DNA of 44,291 nt from Timburyella sp030842085 (GTDB lineage Bacteria > Bacillota > Clostridia > Oscillospirales > Acutalibacteraceae). Both the position numbers and the translations under genes were made by a program. Shown one piece after another: positions 26,601 through 34,131 of the stretch (position 1 is its first letter; every line of letters begins with the position of its first letter). The stretch lies in contig JAUUSE010000011.1 of the NCBI GenBank assembly GCA_030842085.1, positions 1 through 44,291 of the forward strand, given 5' to 3'. The notes under the pieces were generated by a model. The model was not told where the DNA came from and searched no databases. It was given only the letters and a program-made list of their open reading frames with translations.

Positions 26601-27957
26601 TTTCGGCTTCCGCGACCAGCTTCAGGACGTGTGCGCGCAGATGATTTGGGACCCGTCCTCGGCAAAAGAGCATATACTCCGCTGCTGCGCCCACCAGTTT
26701 GAAGAGGGAGATGTTCTGCATTGGTGGCATCCGCTGAGCACCGGCGACGCAGGAGTTCGGACCCGCGGCTCCGACGACATGCTCTTTTTGCCATATACTG
26801 TTTACGAATATATCGACCGCACGGCCGATACTGGCATACTGCACAATTTTGTGCCGTTTATTAAAGGAGAGCCTCTTTCAGAAAATGAGCAGGAGCGCTA
26901 CTTTGTTCCGCAGATATCAGATGTGTCCGGCACGGTTTACGAGCACTGCCTGCGCGCTGTATCGACAATAAAGCTCGGCGCACACGGGCTCCCGCTGATA
27001 GGCGCTTTCGACTGGAACGACGGTTTCTCCAAGGTTGGCATAAAGGGTCATGGCGAGAGCGTATGGCTGGCTCAGTTTGCGGCTATTGTATGCGAGCGGA
27101 CAGCATCGCTTGCCATGCAGGAAAAGCAAAACGACACCGCCCGCAAGCTGCTTGAACAGGCGGCGCAGCTTAAGGAAAATGTGGATAAACACGCTTGGAA
27201 CGGCAGCTGGTATCTGCGCGCCTTTTACGACGATGGACGACCCTTAGGCGCCGCAGAAAATTCTGAATGCAAAATAGATATACTCCCCCAGGCCTTTTCC
27301 GCTATTGCAGGAATGCAGGATGTGTCTCGGCGCAAATCAGCGATAGACTCCGCGCTCAAAATGCTTGTCGATAAAGACGCCGGAATAGTGCGGCTGTTTA
27401 CCCCGCCCTTTGACTACGACGACCCCGGCTATATACGCGGTTATCCGCCGGGAGTGCGGGAAAACGGCGGTCAATATACACACGGCGCCGTATGGTTTGC
27501 CATAGCTCTTCTTAAAGAGGGACGCGCCGATGAGGCCTATTCTCTGCTGCGTATGATGTCGCCGGCGGAGAAATACCTTGACAAGCGTGGCGCAGAGATA
27601 TATAAAACCGAGCCATACGCCATAACTGCCGACGTATACGGCTGCCCCGAGGCTCCCGGCCGCGGCGGCTGGAGTCTTTATACCGGCGCCGCGTCATGGT
27701 ATTATCGCGCTGTGCTCTGCTATATGCTCGGCATAAACATCCGCGGCAATAATGTATATATAAATCCATGCCTGCCGTCGGATTTGCCCGAGTTTAATGC
27801 AAAAATTTTCTCGCGCGGCACCCTTATCTCACTTTCGGTCAAAGCCGGAGAGGAATATAAAATAATTGTTGACGGAGAAGAAAGCATGGATATAGTTTTA
27901 GACGGCAAAAATCATGATGTTGTTGTAATAACCGACAACAAAGGCAGCAGACAATAA
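20638..27957 (+). CDS. Cyclic beta-1,2-glucan synthase-like giant membrane protein (GT84/GH94)
   Basis: A 2439-residue multi-domain protein with the layout of NdvB/Cgs cyclic beta-1,2-glucan synthases. An N-terminal cytosolic part is followed by a membrane pair at about 245-285 and the GT84 glycosyltransferase at about 300-610, with its metal-binding DSD (about 448-450, MLALDSDTELL), HDILEG at 560-565 and QRLHRWVRGDWQ at about 591-602. More membrane helices follow at about 630-790, then a glucoamylase-like domain at about 830-1230 (FVSTVDSGNFACCMSAL). The C-terminal GH94 phosphorylase-like region has its catalytic Asp in FDWNDG (about 2124-2129). In rhizobia the GH94 part sets polymer length and the product is a periplasmic cyclic glucan. 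The product in this organism, which would go outside a Gram-positive-type membrane, is inferred. The protein is somewhat shorter than rhizobial homologs of about 2800 residues. It is monocistronic as far as visible; the start has AGGA eight bases upstream. Confidence 0.9.
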   Translation: MDINSNLTFKKPLPLRRRLAKGLANLRPLYKAAIVNESADVSEWLRDNYYLLEREGRSALKSLKFSPALPHNDKNIPEIFLLCKKAVGEDIEAAIRHEIESSNRPITTQELQSLPFMLKASLVDTACICAKNRDEYSAEMIGLAITGLRNLPSMDFEQIIEDYSQIEKIFSRDPSGAYTRMDEKTRAIYRSKCTELALRKKCDETQVAEHIVKLAQSASKARERHIGFYLLEDASYKSRRIRGNVFLTLRFIIPLIVSLIISCFSHAYWLIPIIYFPVFEICRPLVDFFATKGVKPTYLPRMELEGCIPASAPTLVTISTLIPSPDKAGRLYKRLEQLYRTNCQGEIKFCVLCDLKEYGLPSKPEDSVAISAVSRVIKSLNNKYGNKFILVIRPRVEVKTQKAFAGYERKRGAITELIRYIRTGVSHFRTIEGDAEFLRRVKYMLALDSDTELLMDTASEMVAAAMHPLNTPVISDSGCVTDGYGIIAPSVVTSLQSSARTPFSVTMSGSGGVTTYDTVSGDIYQDLYGQSIFSGKGLIDTEAYYRCLDKAFPDERILSHDILEGSYLRTAYISDIEMTDECPSGVLPYLQRLHRWVRGDWQNILWLFKRVPSSSGRAVNPINGLSKHMLFDNLRRSATPPFALLCLLLTFFVPSHATLLTVTALLSAAAPGIFAALRSLIGGGVQMLSRKYYSRVMPSALEALAGALIESIILVQTALISLSAICSALYRQFVSHRNLLQWTTAADAEGGSGFLSSLVFSLPAIIFGVLLFFVNDSFTRLMACFAIISPLIIYFTSIKRKHEAVQIDSSERDTVKAWTASMWRFYDELASEQDNFLPPDNIQESPLHAVAHRTSPTNIGLMLLCTLAARDFGFIDTEHMCVRIEKALCSIEKLEKWNGNLLNWYDTKTLKPLSPRFVSTVDSGNFACCMSALSEGLKEYMSESSKISQIIDRLEKLIDETDLSPFYNKRRKLFHIGYDLEADKLSGSYYDLLMSEARMTSYFAIASRQVSKKHWGYLGRTLAKQGGYTGPVSWTGTMFEYFMPQLLLPAYENSLGFEALRFCIHCQRSRARAKGAPWGCSESAFYAFDSHYNYQYKAHGVQKLGLKRGLNQEYVVSPYSTFLTLPTIPQASIKNLLRLEEMGMTGRYGFYEAADFTKSRAGSGGYSIVRCYMAHHIGMSILASCNALYDNIMQKRFMNSRNMLAAKELLEEKIPAGAAVFDDIVEPEVPQKPGRMSGEAEIIDDINIAEPKMHLLSNGQYTLAVTDSGCGVSFSQGADIYRRSSDILRRPLGLFAVVETKNGAFSITRAPDYFSDAEYSAQFAASHAAFYASKYGLDAGMMICLHPNMPCEERKFIVKNSSSFSQNASLLLYFEPCLSTPEDDSAHPAFSRLFIRCKYLKELNIITMERRSRKGEPVLHAAAGFIENIPFEHSFDREKVIKRPFGAASLISNKPVLNGDGGVPDPCVAARVKMNIPPKSQKQFTFVITCAATQDEAISHLITCRRQGALSSQKAAASPLFDGGLSSRICASILPKLFYPVKSKGQADKYPVNGGISTLWSAGVSGDFPIILIELKSADDVSKWEPYINLHSKMRLCGIKFDLCILFSEGGDYMRSVSSALYDMVRLCGSEELLGQKGGIYCLDALKISPEAISAIKAAASYVAPQNITAARGSTVKYNPIEILPASRPAKPLPSGIEIVGGVFSDSDKDSSFTVAATPELPWCQVLANENFGTLLSDISLGYTWAKNSRENKLTPWFNDTRTDNRGEMLIARIDGKYYDLIWGSRVTYTRDSALYEGSIGGIDYSVKVTVPKQDMTKVIEVNYSRPEGIETAYYTEPILGVSGTAVKSLSFSFEEEVLNIHNGFNTASPGYMCLSAFGGPVNYVCEKKDFLSGRWDVGQTASPSNPCGAVIVKQSSTHIVFTMSFSETPGYKYDIYLAPEEKAKDITDIKINTSNKLLNCLINTWLPSQIEQSRIMGRTAFYQCGGAFGFRDQLQDVCAQMIWDPSSAKEHILRCCAHQFEEGDVLHWWHPLSTGDAGVRTRGSDDMLFLPYTVYEYIDRTADTGILHNFVPFIKGEPLSENEQERYFVPQISDVSGTVYEHCLRAVSTIKLGAHGLPLIGAFDWNDGFSKVGIKGHGESVWLAQFAAIVCERTASLAMQEKQNDTARKLLEQAAQLKENVDKHAWNGSWYLRAFYDDGRPLGAAENSECKIDILPQAFSAIAGMQDVSRRKSAIDSALKMLVDKDAGIVRLFTPPFDYDDPGYIRGYPPGVRENGGQYTHGAVWFAIALLKEGRADEAYSLLRMMSPAEKYLDKRGAEIYKTEPYAITADVYGCPEAPGRGGWSLYTGAASWYYRAVLCYMLGINIRGNNVYINPCLPSDLPEFNAKIFSRGTLISLSVKAGEEYKIIVDGEESMDIVLDGKNHDVVVITDNKGSRQ

Positions 27958-27977
27958 TAAATATACTCTGTTTTGTC

Positions 27978-28103
27978 ATGATTATATCCGCCGTACTTTC
28001 CGGCTGCACAGACCACAATATCTATATTAGCGCCTGTCGGCGCAGCCCGTCTTGCCTCTTATATCTATGTCGTTATAGATACGGTGCCAATTTAAGTCAG
28101 TAA
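27978..28103 (+). pseudogene. Possible lipoprotein signal remnant
   Basis: Twenty bases past the glucan synthase stop, an ATG opens a 41-codon frame beginning MIISAVLSGCTDHN, the end of a lipoprotein signal peptide with an LSGC lipobox. After this the reading becomes Cys- and Arg-rich and unlike a mature protein. There is no good ribosome binding site. It may be the truncated 5' end of a lost lipoprotein gene, or chance. Confidence 0.25.
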
Positions 28104-28105
28104 TT

Positions 28106-28262
28106 TTAAGCCTGCCGCGCCGCGGTATACTCATTGGTATTCACAATATAGTTCAAAATCTTTGTAAGCCCATCAAGCGTCGGCACACAGTGGGAGTTTA
28201 GCCAATTTAAATACAAGTTATTGCTCGCTTGATTTTCTGCTGTAAGCCGATTTGAAGGCCTC
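28106..28262 (-). pseudogene. Possible decayed gene fragment, minus strand
   Basis: An open minus-strand frame without a start codon reads RPSNRLTAENQASNNLYLNW, then LNSHCVPTLDGLTKILNYIV and ends NTNEYTAARQA-stop. Its composition resembles a real protein C-terminus and the frame opens after a TAA at the upstream side. No family is recognised. It faces the lipoprotein-like fragment, so this gap may hold remains of more than one lost gene. Confidence 0.25.
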
Positions 28263-28458
28263 TTTCCTTTTCTTGCAGATTAAAAAATATTGCTGCCTTG
28301 AAAGTGCTTTTGTCTGTGCAATATAAGCTTAGGACTTGATGAGTATATTTTAAAATTACGACTGTTTAACTGCCGTGTAAATCGATAATTGCTTAATTAA
28401 GCTAAATTTATGATAAAAATAAAAGTGGTTAAAACGTATGGCGGTAAAAGGATATATA

Positions 28459-28467
28459 TGCTATAAT
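28459..28467 (+). promoter_or_regulatory. Extended -10 promoter candidate upstream of yfmF
   Basis: TGCTATAAT is an extended -10 element with no good -35. A transcript from here would have a leader of about 170 bases including the stem at 28523-28604. Confidence 0.45.
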
Positions 28468-28522
28468 TGTAACTGTGTAATGTGTAAATTTTGGTAATGT
28501 ATTTTTTACCGCATAATTTTTC

Positions 28523-28604
28523 GCTGGCCCGCACTTGTTCGAGACGTAGTAAATACTGATATTTCCCTGCCTTTTCCTAAGAGCTTTTAGGCGGCGGGCC
28601 AAGC
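28523..28604 (+). ncRNA. Candidate structured RNA leader
   Basis: GCTGGCCCGC (28523-28532) pairs with GCGGGCCAAGC (28594-28604) in a 10-bp stem with one bulged A. Within the 61-base loop CCTAA/TTAGG (about 28576-28590) forms a second hairpin. Such a GC-rich long-range pair stands out in AT-rich intergenic DNA just before a ribosome binding site. No known riboswitch or 6S/SRP signature is recognised. Confidence 0.35.
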
Positions 28605-28647
28605 TTTACTTAAAATTTATTTTATAAAAGAAAAGAGGTTTTTGCAT

Positions 28648-29928
28648 ATGGCAGTAAATACAACTGATATTTCGGCCGGCGTAACGGGGCGATATATTCC
28701 AGCTCAGCAGTTTAAAACGTCGAGAATTACCGTCCAGCTTCTTACGCCGCTTAATCTTAAAACAGTAAGCCGCAACGCCATGCTTCCCTTTATACTTACA
28801 CGCGCATGCAAGGCTTATCCCGATTTAAAGTCGCTTAATTCAAAGCTTGCTTCTCTTTACGGCGCTGCGCTTATGGCTGATGTTTCAAAAATAGGCAATA
28901 TGCATTCGCTTACATTTACAATATCGTCTATAAACGATAAATACGCGCTGGATAATTCAGCGGTGGCTGGAGAATGTGCCAAGCTGCTTATAAGCATGCT
29001 GTTTAATCCTCTGCTTGACGGCGCAAGATTTAATGAAAAGCTTTTTGAAAGCGAAAAGCGTCTGTTTTTGGAGAGAATTGACGGTGAAATAAATGAAAAG
29101 CGGCGTTACGCCATCTCCCGCGCGGAAAATATCATGTGCGAAACGGAGCCGTTCGGCATTTCCAAATACGGGCCGCGCGCCATGGCACAGGGACTTACCT
29201 CCGGCGAGCTTTATTTGGCATGGGAGGAGCTGCTTAAAACCGCAATAATAAACATCAACTTCATAGGCCAGGGCGACCCCGCACCAGTATATGACGCTTT
29301 TAAAAAAGCCATTTCATCTATTGAAAGGCGGCCGCTTGCTGCCGTCGACCAGTCGGTCAGCTCTGAAATAAGCGGGAAAAGCGTGACGGAGCGCATGGCG
29401 GTTACGCAAAGCAAGCTGGTAATGGGCTTTAAGTCTGATATAACCTGCAAATCTGAGCTTTACATGCCGGCGGTCGTTTTCTGCGACTTATACGGAGGAA
29501 GCCCCCATTCAAAGCTTTTTCAAAATGTTCGTGAAAAGCTCAGCCTGTGCTATTACTGCGCGGCACGATATAACCGCAGCAACGGCATAATTTTAGTCGA
29601 TTCAGGTATACAGGAGGAAAAGGCTGAGCAGGCAAGGTCCGAGATTATAAAACAGCTCGACGAAATAAAGAGCGGCAACGTTTTAGACGACGAACTCAGC
29701 GCTTCAAAGGCCGCCCTTACCGACAGCGCAAAATCTGTAAACGATTCGCAGTATGCACTGGATGCATGGTACAGTCAGCGCAGCCTTGACGGCGATATTG
29801 TATCTCCCCAGCAGTTTGCCGAGATGCTAGGCAATGTCACTAAGCAGCAGATAATAGAAGTATCAAAGCATTTTAACTTGGACACCACTTATCTGCTTGC
29901 GCCAAACGGAGGTAACAGCGATGAATAA
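28648..29928 (+). CDS. yfmF: M16 peptidase-like protein, non-catalytic YfmF type
   Basis: A 426-residue member of the M16 (pitrilysin-like) superfamily with the typical two-lobed pattern, for instance LNSKLASLYGAALMADVSK and VFCDLYGGSPHSKLFQNVREKLSLCYYCAARY. No HxxEH zinc motif is present, so it should be the inactive partner. It overlaps by a few bases with an active M16 protein, the arrangement of YfmF/YfmH in Bacillus. That pair has been linked in databases to the 5-aminopentanol modification of elongation factor P; the link here is by orthology only. Start chosen at ATG 28648, with AAGAGG upstream. Confidence 0.85.
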   Translation: MAVNTTDISAGVTGRYIPAQQFKTSRITVQLLTPLNLKTVSRNAMLPFILTRACKAYPDLKSLNSKLASLYGAALMADVSKIGNMHSLTFTISSINDKYALDNSAVAGECAKLLISMLFNPLLDGARFNEKLFESEKRLFLERIDGEINEKRRYAISRAENIMCETEPFGISKYGPRAMAQGLTSGELYLAWEELLKTAIININFIGQGDPAPVYDAFKKAISSIERRPLAAVDQSVSSEISGKSVTERMAVTQSKLVMGFKSDITCKSELYMPAVVFCDLYGGSPHSKLFQNVREKLSLCYYCAARYNRSNGIILVDSGIQEEKAEQARSEIIKQLDEIKSGNVLDDELSASKAALTDSAKSVNDSQYALDAWYSQRSLDGDIVSPQQFAEMLGNVTKQQIIEVSKHFNLDTTYLLAPNGGNSDE

Positions 29929-31210
29929 TGCAGAAAAGCAAATATTTGAAAATAAAAAGATAAACGAGCAATTTGTGATGTATCATCACCCATCCGGATG
30001 CAATGTATATATATGCGAAAAGCCTGAATATTCATCCGTATATGCCTGCTTTGGCACAAAATACGGCTCGGTGGACAATAAATTCCGCATAAAAGGCGAG
30101 CCGGAATTTACCGAAGTCCCTGAAGGCATAGCGCACTTTTTAGAGCACAAAATGTTTGAAAAGGAATATGGTGATGTTTTCTCACTGTATGCAAAAACCG
30201 GCGCATCTGCAAACGCTTACACAAGCTTTGACCGCACCAATTATCTTTTCAGCTGCACAGATAATTTTAAAGAGTCCTTTGACATTCTTTTAAAATTTGT
30301 GCAGGAGCCGTATTTTACCAAGGAGTCGGTGGAAAAGGAGCAAGGCATCATCGGTCAGGAAATTGAGATGTACCTCGATTCTCCCGGCAGCCGCCTGCTT
30401 TTTAATCTGCTTGCCGCAATGTACAAAAATCACCCTGTGCGCATAGATATTCCCGGCACGGTGGAATCGATAAGCCATATTGATTATAAGCTGCTTTACA
30501 AATGCTATAATACATTTTATAATTTAAACAATATGTTTATCTGCGTCGCGGGAAATATAAATGCGGACGATATTATAGCGCAGGTCAACGCAAATTTAAA
30601 GGACGCTTCACCTGTACAGATAGAGCGCGGTTCTTTTGACGAGCCGCAGGAAATAGTGGACAGCTATGTTGAGCAAAAATTAGCCGTATCGCTGCCCATG
30701 TTTGCGATAGGATATAAAGAAAGCTGCGGTTCTGAGCGCAGGACGCTTAAAGACAAAATATACACCTCGCTGCTGATGGAGACGATAGCCGGCGAGTCGT
30801 CTCCGCTTTACAAGCGGCTGTTTGAAGCCGGACTTATAAATGATAAATTCGGCGCCGACATACTCGACGGGTATGGCTATTTCGCCTCTATTTTTGAGGG
30901 AGAATCCAGTAACCCGCGTGCGGTGCTGGATGCGATTAATGAAGAAATATCACGCGCACGCAGAGACGGCATCGATGCAGAAGAGTTTGAACGGGCGCGC
31001 AGGCGATATTACGGCCGTCTGGTCATGCGCTTCAATGCAGTAGACGATATTGCTGAAATGCTTGTCCAGTGTGCCATAAGCGACACATTGCTTTATGACG
31101 ACATAGAAATCTGCGCCGCTGCGACCGTCGATGACATTAACAAGCATCTTAAATCAGTGCTTAATACGGACAACTGCTCACTTTCCGTCATACTTCCCGC
31201 CGGCGAATAA
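29921..31210 (+). CDS. yfmH: M16 family zinc metallopeptidase, YfmH type
   Basis: A 429-residue pitrilysin-family protein with a complete inverted zinc motif HFLEH (in GIAHFLEHKMFEKEYGD) and the downstream glutamate in KEQGIIGQEIEMYLD. It should pair with the preceding non-catalytic subunit to form a closed chamber for small peptides or unfolded proteins. GGAGG sits inside the end of yfmF and the genes overlap by eight bases, so expression is coupled. Cytoplasmic: no signal peptide. A hairpin with a short T tract follows at 31288. Confidence 0.9.
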   Translation: MNNAEKQIFENKKINEQFVMYHHPSGCNVYICEKPEYSSVYACFGTKYGSVDNKFRIKGEPEFTEVPEGIAHFLEHKMFEKEYGDVFSLYAKTGASANAYTSFDRTNYLFSCTDNFKESFDILLKFVQEPYFTKESVEKEQGIIGQEIEMYLDSPGSRLLFNLLAAMYKNHPVRIDIPGTVESISHIDYKLLYKCYNTFYNLNNMFICVAGNINADDIIAQVNANLKDASPVQIERGSFDEPQEIVDSYVEQKLAVSLPMFAIGYKESCGSERRTLKDKIYTSLLMETIAGESSPLYKRLFEAGLINDKFGADILDGYGYFASIFEGESSNPRAVLDAINEEISRARRDGIDAEEFERARRRYYGRLVMRFNAVDDIAEMLVQCAISDTLLYDDIEICAAATVDDINKHLKSVLNTDNCSLSVILPAGE

Positions 31211-31287
31211 TTCTTTGCTTTACTTCTTACGCTTGCGGATCTTTTCCGGCAAAAATAAGTTTTTCCGCCTATGCATGGCGTGATGCA

Positions 31288-31319
31288 GGATGCTGCATTG
31301 CAGTATTTGCATCCTTTTG
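31288..31319 (+). terminator. Probable terminator of yfmF-yfmH
   Basis: GGATGC and GCATCC enclose a 15-base loop and are followed by TTTTGT, about 80 bases past the yfmH stop. Confidence 0.55.
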
Positions 31320-31345
31320 TAAAATATTAGAATAAATATAACATC

Positions 31346-31403
31346 TATAAGGGCATAATAAAAAGTAACAGCACATGCTTAAAGGATATTTTTATGCCCT
31401 TAT
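31346..31403 (+). repeat. Inverted repeat in the lgt leader
   Basis: TATAAGGGCATAA (31346-31358) and TTATGCCCTTATA (31391-31403) are exact inverted 13-mers around 32 bases, ending 20 bases before the lgt start and just ahead of its AGGGAGG site. This could be a leader hairpin affecting lgt expression, or a regulator-binding dyad. Confidence 0.6.
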
Positions 31404-31423
31404 AAAAATCAGGGAGGTAAAAT

Positions 31424-32596
31424 ATGTCCCAGGATATTTTTAACGTGACGATTTTCGGCCTAAATCTTGAAATTAACCGTGTAGCTTTCCAAATCGGCGA
31501 TTTTAAGATATACTGGTACGGTGTGCTGATAATGCTGGGCGTTGTGCTGGCGTTTGTATATGCGCTGCTTAATTCAAAGCGCTTTGGCATAGACAACAAC
31601 CGCATGCTTGATGTAGTTATTGTAGCACTGCCGGTTGCTCTTATATGCGCGAGGCTCTATTTTTGCATATTCTACGGCAATATAACGGAATTTTTCAATA
31701 TACGCTCCGGCGGGCTGGCGATATACGGCGGAATAATAGGTGCATTTTTAGCTGGAGTAATAATGTGCAAAATACGCAAGGTAGACGTTTTGTCGATGTT
31801 CGACCTCGCCTCCTTAGGTTTTTTAATAGGACAGGCCATTGGACGGTGGGGCAATTTCTTTAATCAGGAGGCATTCGGCAGCGAGATAACCTGGAGCACA
31901 TGGTTTGGCATGAGCAGCGAAAACACCGGCGGAAAGCTGGTACACCCCTGCTTTTTATATGAATCTCTTTGGTGCATACTCGGATTTATATTATTACATA
32001 TCCTGTCAAAGCACAGGAAATTTAAGGGGGAGATATTTTTGTCATATGCAGCATGGTACGGCTTTGGCCGATTCTTTATTGAGGGGCTTCGCACCGACAG
32101 CCTGATGCTCAACATCCCAATGCTCGGCAGCTTCAGGGTTTCGCAGCTTGTGGCGGCGCTTTCATTTGTGGCCGCGGCAGCTTTACTGGTAGTTTTGTTT
32201 ATTAAAAGCAAAAAGGGACATCTGCCAAAATTCCTTATGCCGGACAATGCATTGGCCGGCGACGGGATTAGCGACGACGATGTAAGTACCGACAGCTCAG
32301 ATGCCGCCGTCGAGGAACCGGCAAATGTAACTCTTGACAGCGACGAAAACGGCGCGCCGTCCGACAGCTATATTAATAATTCTGAAAGCATCGGCGATGA
32401 TTTATCATCGGCGGAGTACAATGAAATATTAGATGAAATACGAAATGAAAATGTAGTCACCGATGGAGAATATATGAGCGAAAACAAAGGCGACGCGCCT
32501 TTAGATGGCGTCAGCGAATATAAAAGCTACGACTCGGACATGACCGGAAAAACCGACGGTGGATCAGAGAATGGCGCTGACGGCTCAAACAGCTAA
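31424..32596 (+). CDS. lgt: Prolipoprotein diacylglyceryl transferase with acidic C-terminal tail
   Basis: Lgt attaches diacylglycerol from phosphatidylglycerol to the lipobox cysteine of prelipoproteins in the membrane. About seven hydrophobic segments lie in residues 15-265. IGRWGNFFNQEAFG (about 143-156) matches the Lgt signature, and YWYGVLIMLGV, LAIYGGIIGAFLAG and HPCFLYESLWC are typical. The family normally ends near residue 260-290; this protein continues for some 110 residues rich in Asp, Glu, Ser and Asn with no recognisable domain, presumably a disordered cytoplasmic tail. AGGGAGG lies upstream of the ATG. It fits the lipoprotein at 4551. Confidence 0.93.
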   Translation: MSQDIFNVTIFGLNLEINRVAFQIGDFKIYWYGVLIMLGVVLAFVYALLNSKRFGIDNNRMLDVVIVALPVALICARLYFCIFYGNITEFFNIRSGGLAIYGGIIGAFLAGVIMCKIRKVDVLSMFDLASLGFLIGQAIGRWGNFFNQEAFGSEITWSTWFGMSSENTGGKLVHPCFLYESLWCILGFILLHILSKHRKFKGEIFLSYAAWYGFGRFFIEGLRTDSLMLNIPMLGSFRVSQLVAALSFVAAAALLVVLFIKSKKGHLPKFLMPDNALAGDGISDDDVSTDSSDAAVEEPANVTLDSDENGAPSDSYINNSESIGDDLSSAEYNEILDEIRNENVVTDGEYMSENKGDAPLDGVSEYKSYDSDMTGKTDGGSENGADGSNS

Positions 32597-32942
32597 ATAG
32601 TAAAATAACTACCGCCAAGTTGACGGCTTGAGTTGACCCTATAACGGATATTACCGGAAAGTCTCTCAGGCCGCACCTATTTCATTTCACATGTATCACT
32701 TGCCTCACAGCCGGTAGCTTGGCAGATGCCGTTCTAACGCAGCTGTCCATTGTTAAGATTTTGCTGTTGCAGCTTGCTTTGCTCGATTGCATTAGCTAAA
32801 CTTTTATTTGATACCTCAACCGGCTAATTTGGCGTTTTTCCTAACCAATAAACTTATAACCGATATATTGTGTGATTGACCACGATATATCGGTTATAAA
32901 CTTAAGAAATAAAACTATTATAGAAAGACGGAGATGTAAACA
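32597..32942. other. Gap between lgt and folD with a long palindrome
   Basis: No gene is seen. Near its end TTATAACCGATATAT (32854-32868) pairs with ATATATCGGTTATAA (32885-32899), extended by TG/CG pairs around an eight-base loop. It lacks a T-run, so it looks more like an operator or leader hairpin than a terminator. TATTAT close to the GGAGATGT ribosome binding site may be part of the folD promoter. Confidence 0.5.
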
Positions 32943-33800
32943 ATGGCTAAAATAATGGACGGAAAGCTCGTATCAGAGTACATACGCGGAAAAATAAAGG
33001 ATGAAGCTGCATCACTTAAGGCGCGGAATATAGTACCCGGGCTCGCTGTTATACTTGTGGGCGACGACCCAGCTTCAAAAATTTATGTAAACAACAAGAA
33101 AAAGGCGTGCGAACAGCTTGGATTTTATTCAGAAGAGCATTTACTTCCAGCAGATATAAGCCAGGAAGATTTAATGGCAATAGTGCAGAGCTTAAATGTC
33201 AGAAGTGATATAAATGGTATATTATGTCAACTTCCTCTCCCCTCTCATCTTGATGTTGCGCCGGTAATCGAGGCCATAAATCCGCTTAAAGACGTTGACG
33301 CTTTTCATCCGGTAAATGTCGGCCGCATAATGACGGGCGATTTTAAGTTTTTGCCATGCACGCCGGCGGGAGTAATGGAAATGATAGAATACTACGGCAT
33401 AGACGTCGACGGCAAGAGCTGCTGCGTAATCGGGCGTTCAGACATAGTAGGCAAGCCTATGTCTATGCTGATGCTGCATAAAAATGCGACGGTAACCATA
33501 TGCCACAGCCACACTAAAAATCTTAATGAAATATGCCGCGCAGCAGATATAATTGTCGCCGCCATCGGCCGTCCGCGCTTTGTAACGGCGGACATGGTAA
33601 AGCCGGGCGCAGTGGTTATAGACGTCGGAATAAACCGGCTGGAAACAGGAAAAATCTGCGGAGATGTAGACTTTGACAGTGTAGAGCCTATTGCATCCTA
33701 CATAACTCCGGTACCGGGCGGTGTCGGACCGATGACCATAACAATGCTTATGAAAAATACTCTCACAGCCGCTAAAATTCAGAATTTACTCGATAAATAA
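32943..33800 (+). CDS. folD: Bifunctional methylenetetrahydrofolate dehydrogenase/methenyltetrahydrofolate cyclohydrolase
   Basis: FolD interconverts 5,10-methylene-, methenyl- and 10-formyl-tetrahydrofolate with NADP. At 285 residues it is full length. The catalytic Tyr and Lys are in KIYVNNKKKACEQLGF; GILCQLPLPSHL, DVDAFHPVNVG, CTPAGVMEMIEYYGID, VIGRSDIVGKPMSMLM (nucleotide binding) and PVPGGVGPMTITMLM are all family signatures. GGAGATG precedes the ATG. It appears to stand alone, with a terminator at 33924. Confidence 0.97.
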   Translation: MAKIMDGKLVSEYIRGKIKDEAASLKARNIVPGLAVILVGDDPASKIYVNNKKKACEQLGFYSEEHLLPADISQEDLMAIVQSLNVRSDINGILCQLPLPSHLDVAPVIEAINPLKDVDAFHPVNVGRIMTGDFKFLPCTPAGVMEMIEYYGIDVDGKSCCVIGRSDIVGKPMSMLMLHKNATVTICHSHTKNLNEICRAADIIVAAIGRPRFVTADMVKPGAVVIDVGINRLETGKICGDVDFDSVEPIASYITPVPGGVGPMTITMLMKNTLTAAKIQNLLDK

Positions 33801-33923
33801 ATTCAGCAAATTTTATATACAAATATCAGTTAATGATTTCAGCGAGCCAGATTAATGAATATCTGCAAAAACAGCAACATCAGAATAAAAAGCTTTTATA
33901 AAAGCTATAAAAGCGACATATTT

Positions 33924-33955
33924 AAAAGCCAGCGTCTAAAAGCGCTGGCTTTTTT
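33924..33955 (+). terminator. Terminator downstream of folD
   Basis: AAAAGCCAGCG and CGCTGGCTTTT form an 11-bp stem followed by more T residues. The rest of the gap 33801-34131 shows no gene. Beyond this point the base composition changes towards the island. Confidence 0.9.
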
Positions 33956-34131
33956 CATAACAAGCATTTTTAATATGTGTATAAATCTGGGCAAAGCCAA
34001 AATTGAGTTTTTGTTCTATATTTGTTTTTACATGTTTATCGTATAACTTTCAAATCCACTCTTATCAGCAAAGTTACCGCAGCTAAAGCATAAAATAAAC
34101 TAAAATTTACAGATGTATATTGCAAAACGGT

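Noticed and set aside
33855..34046. 63-codon plus-strand frame after folD
   Set aside because: It runs through the folD terminator hairpin and has no ribosome binding site.
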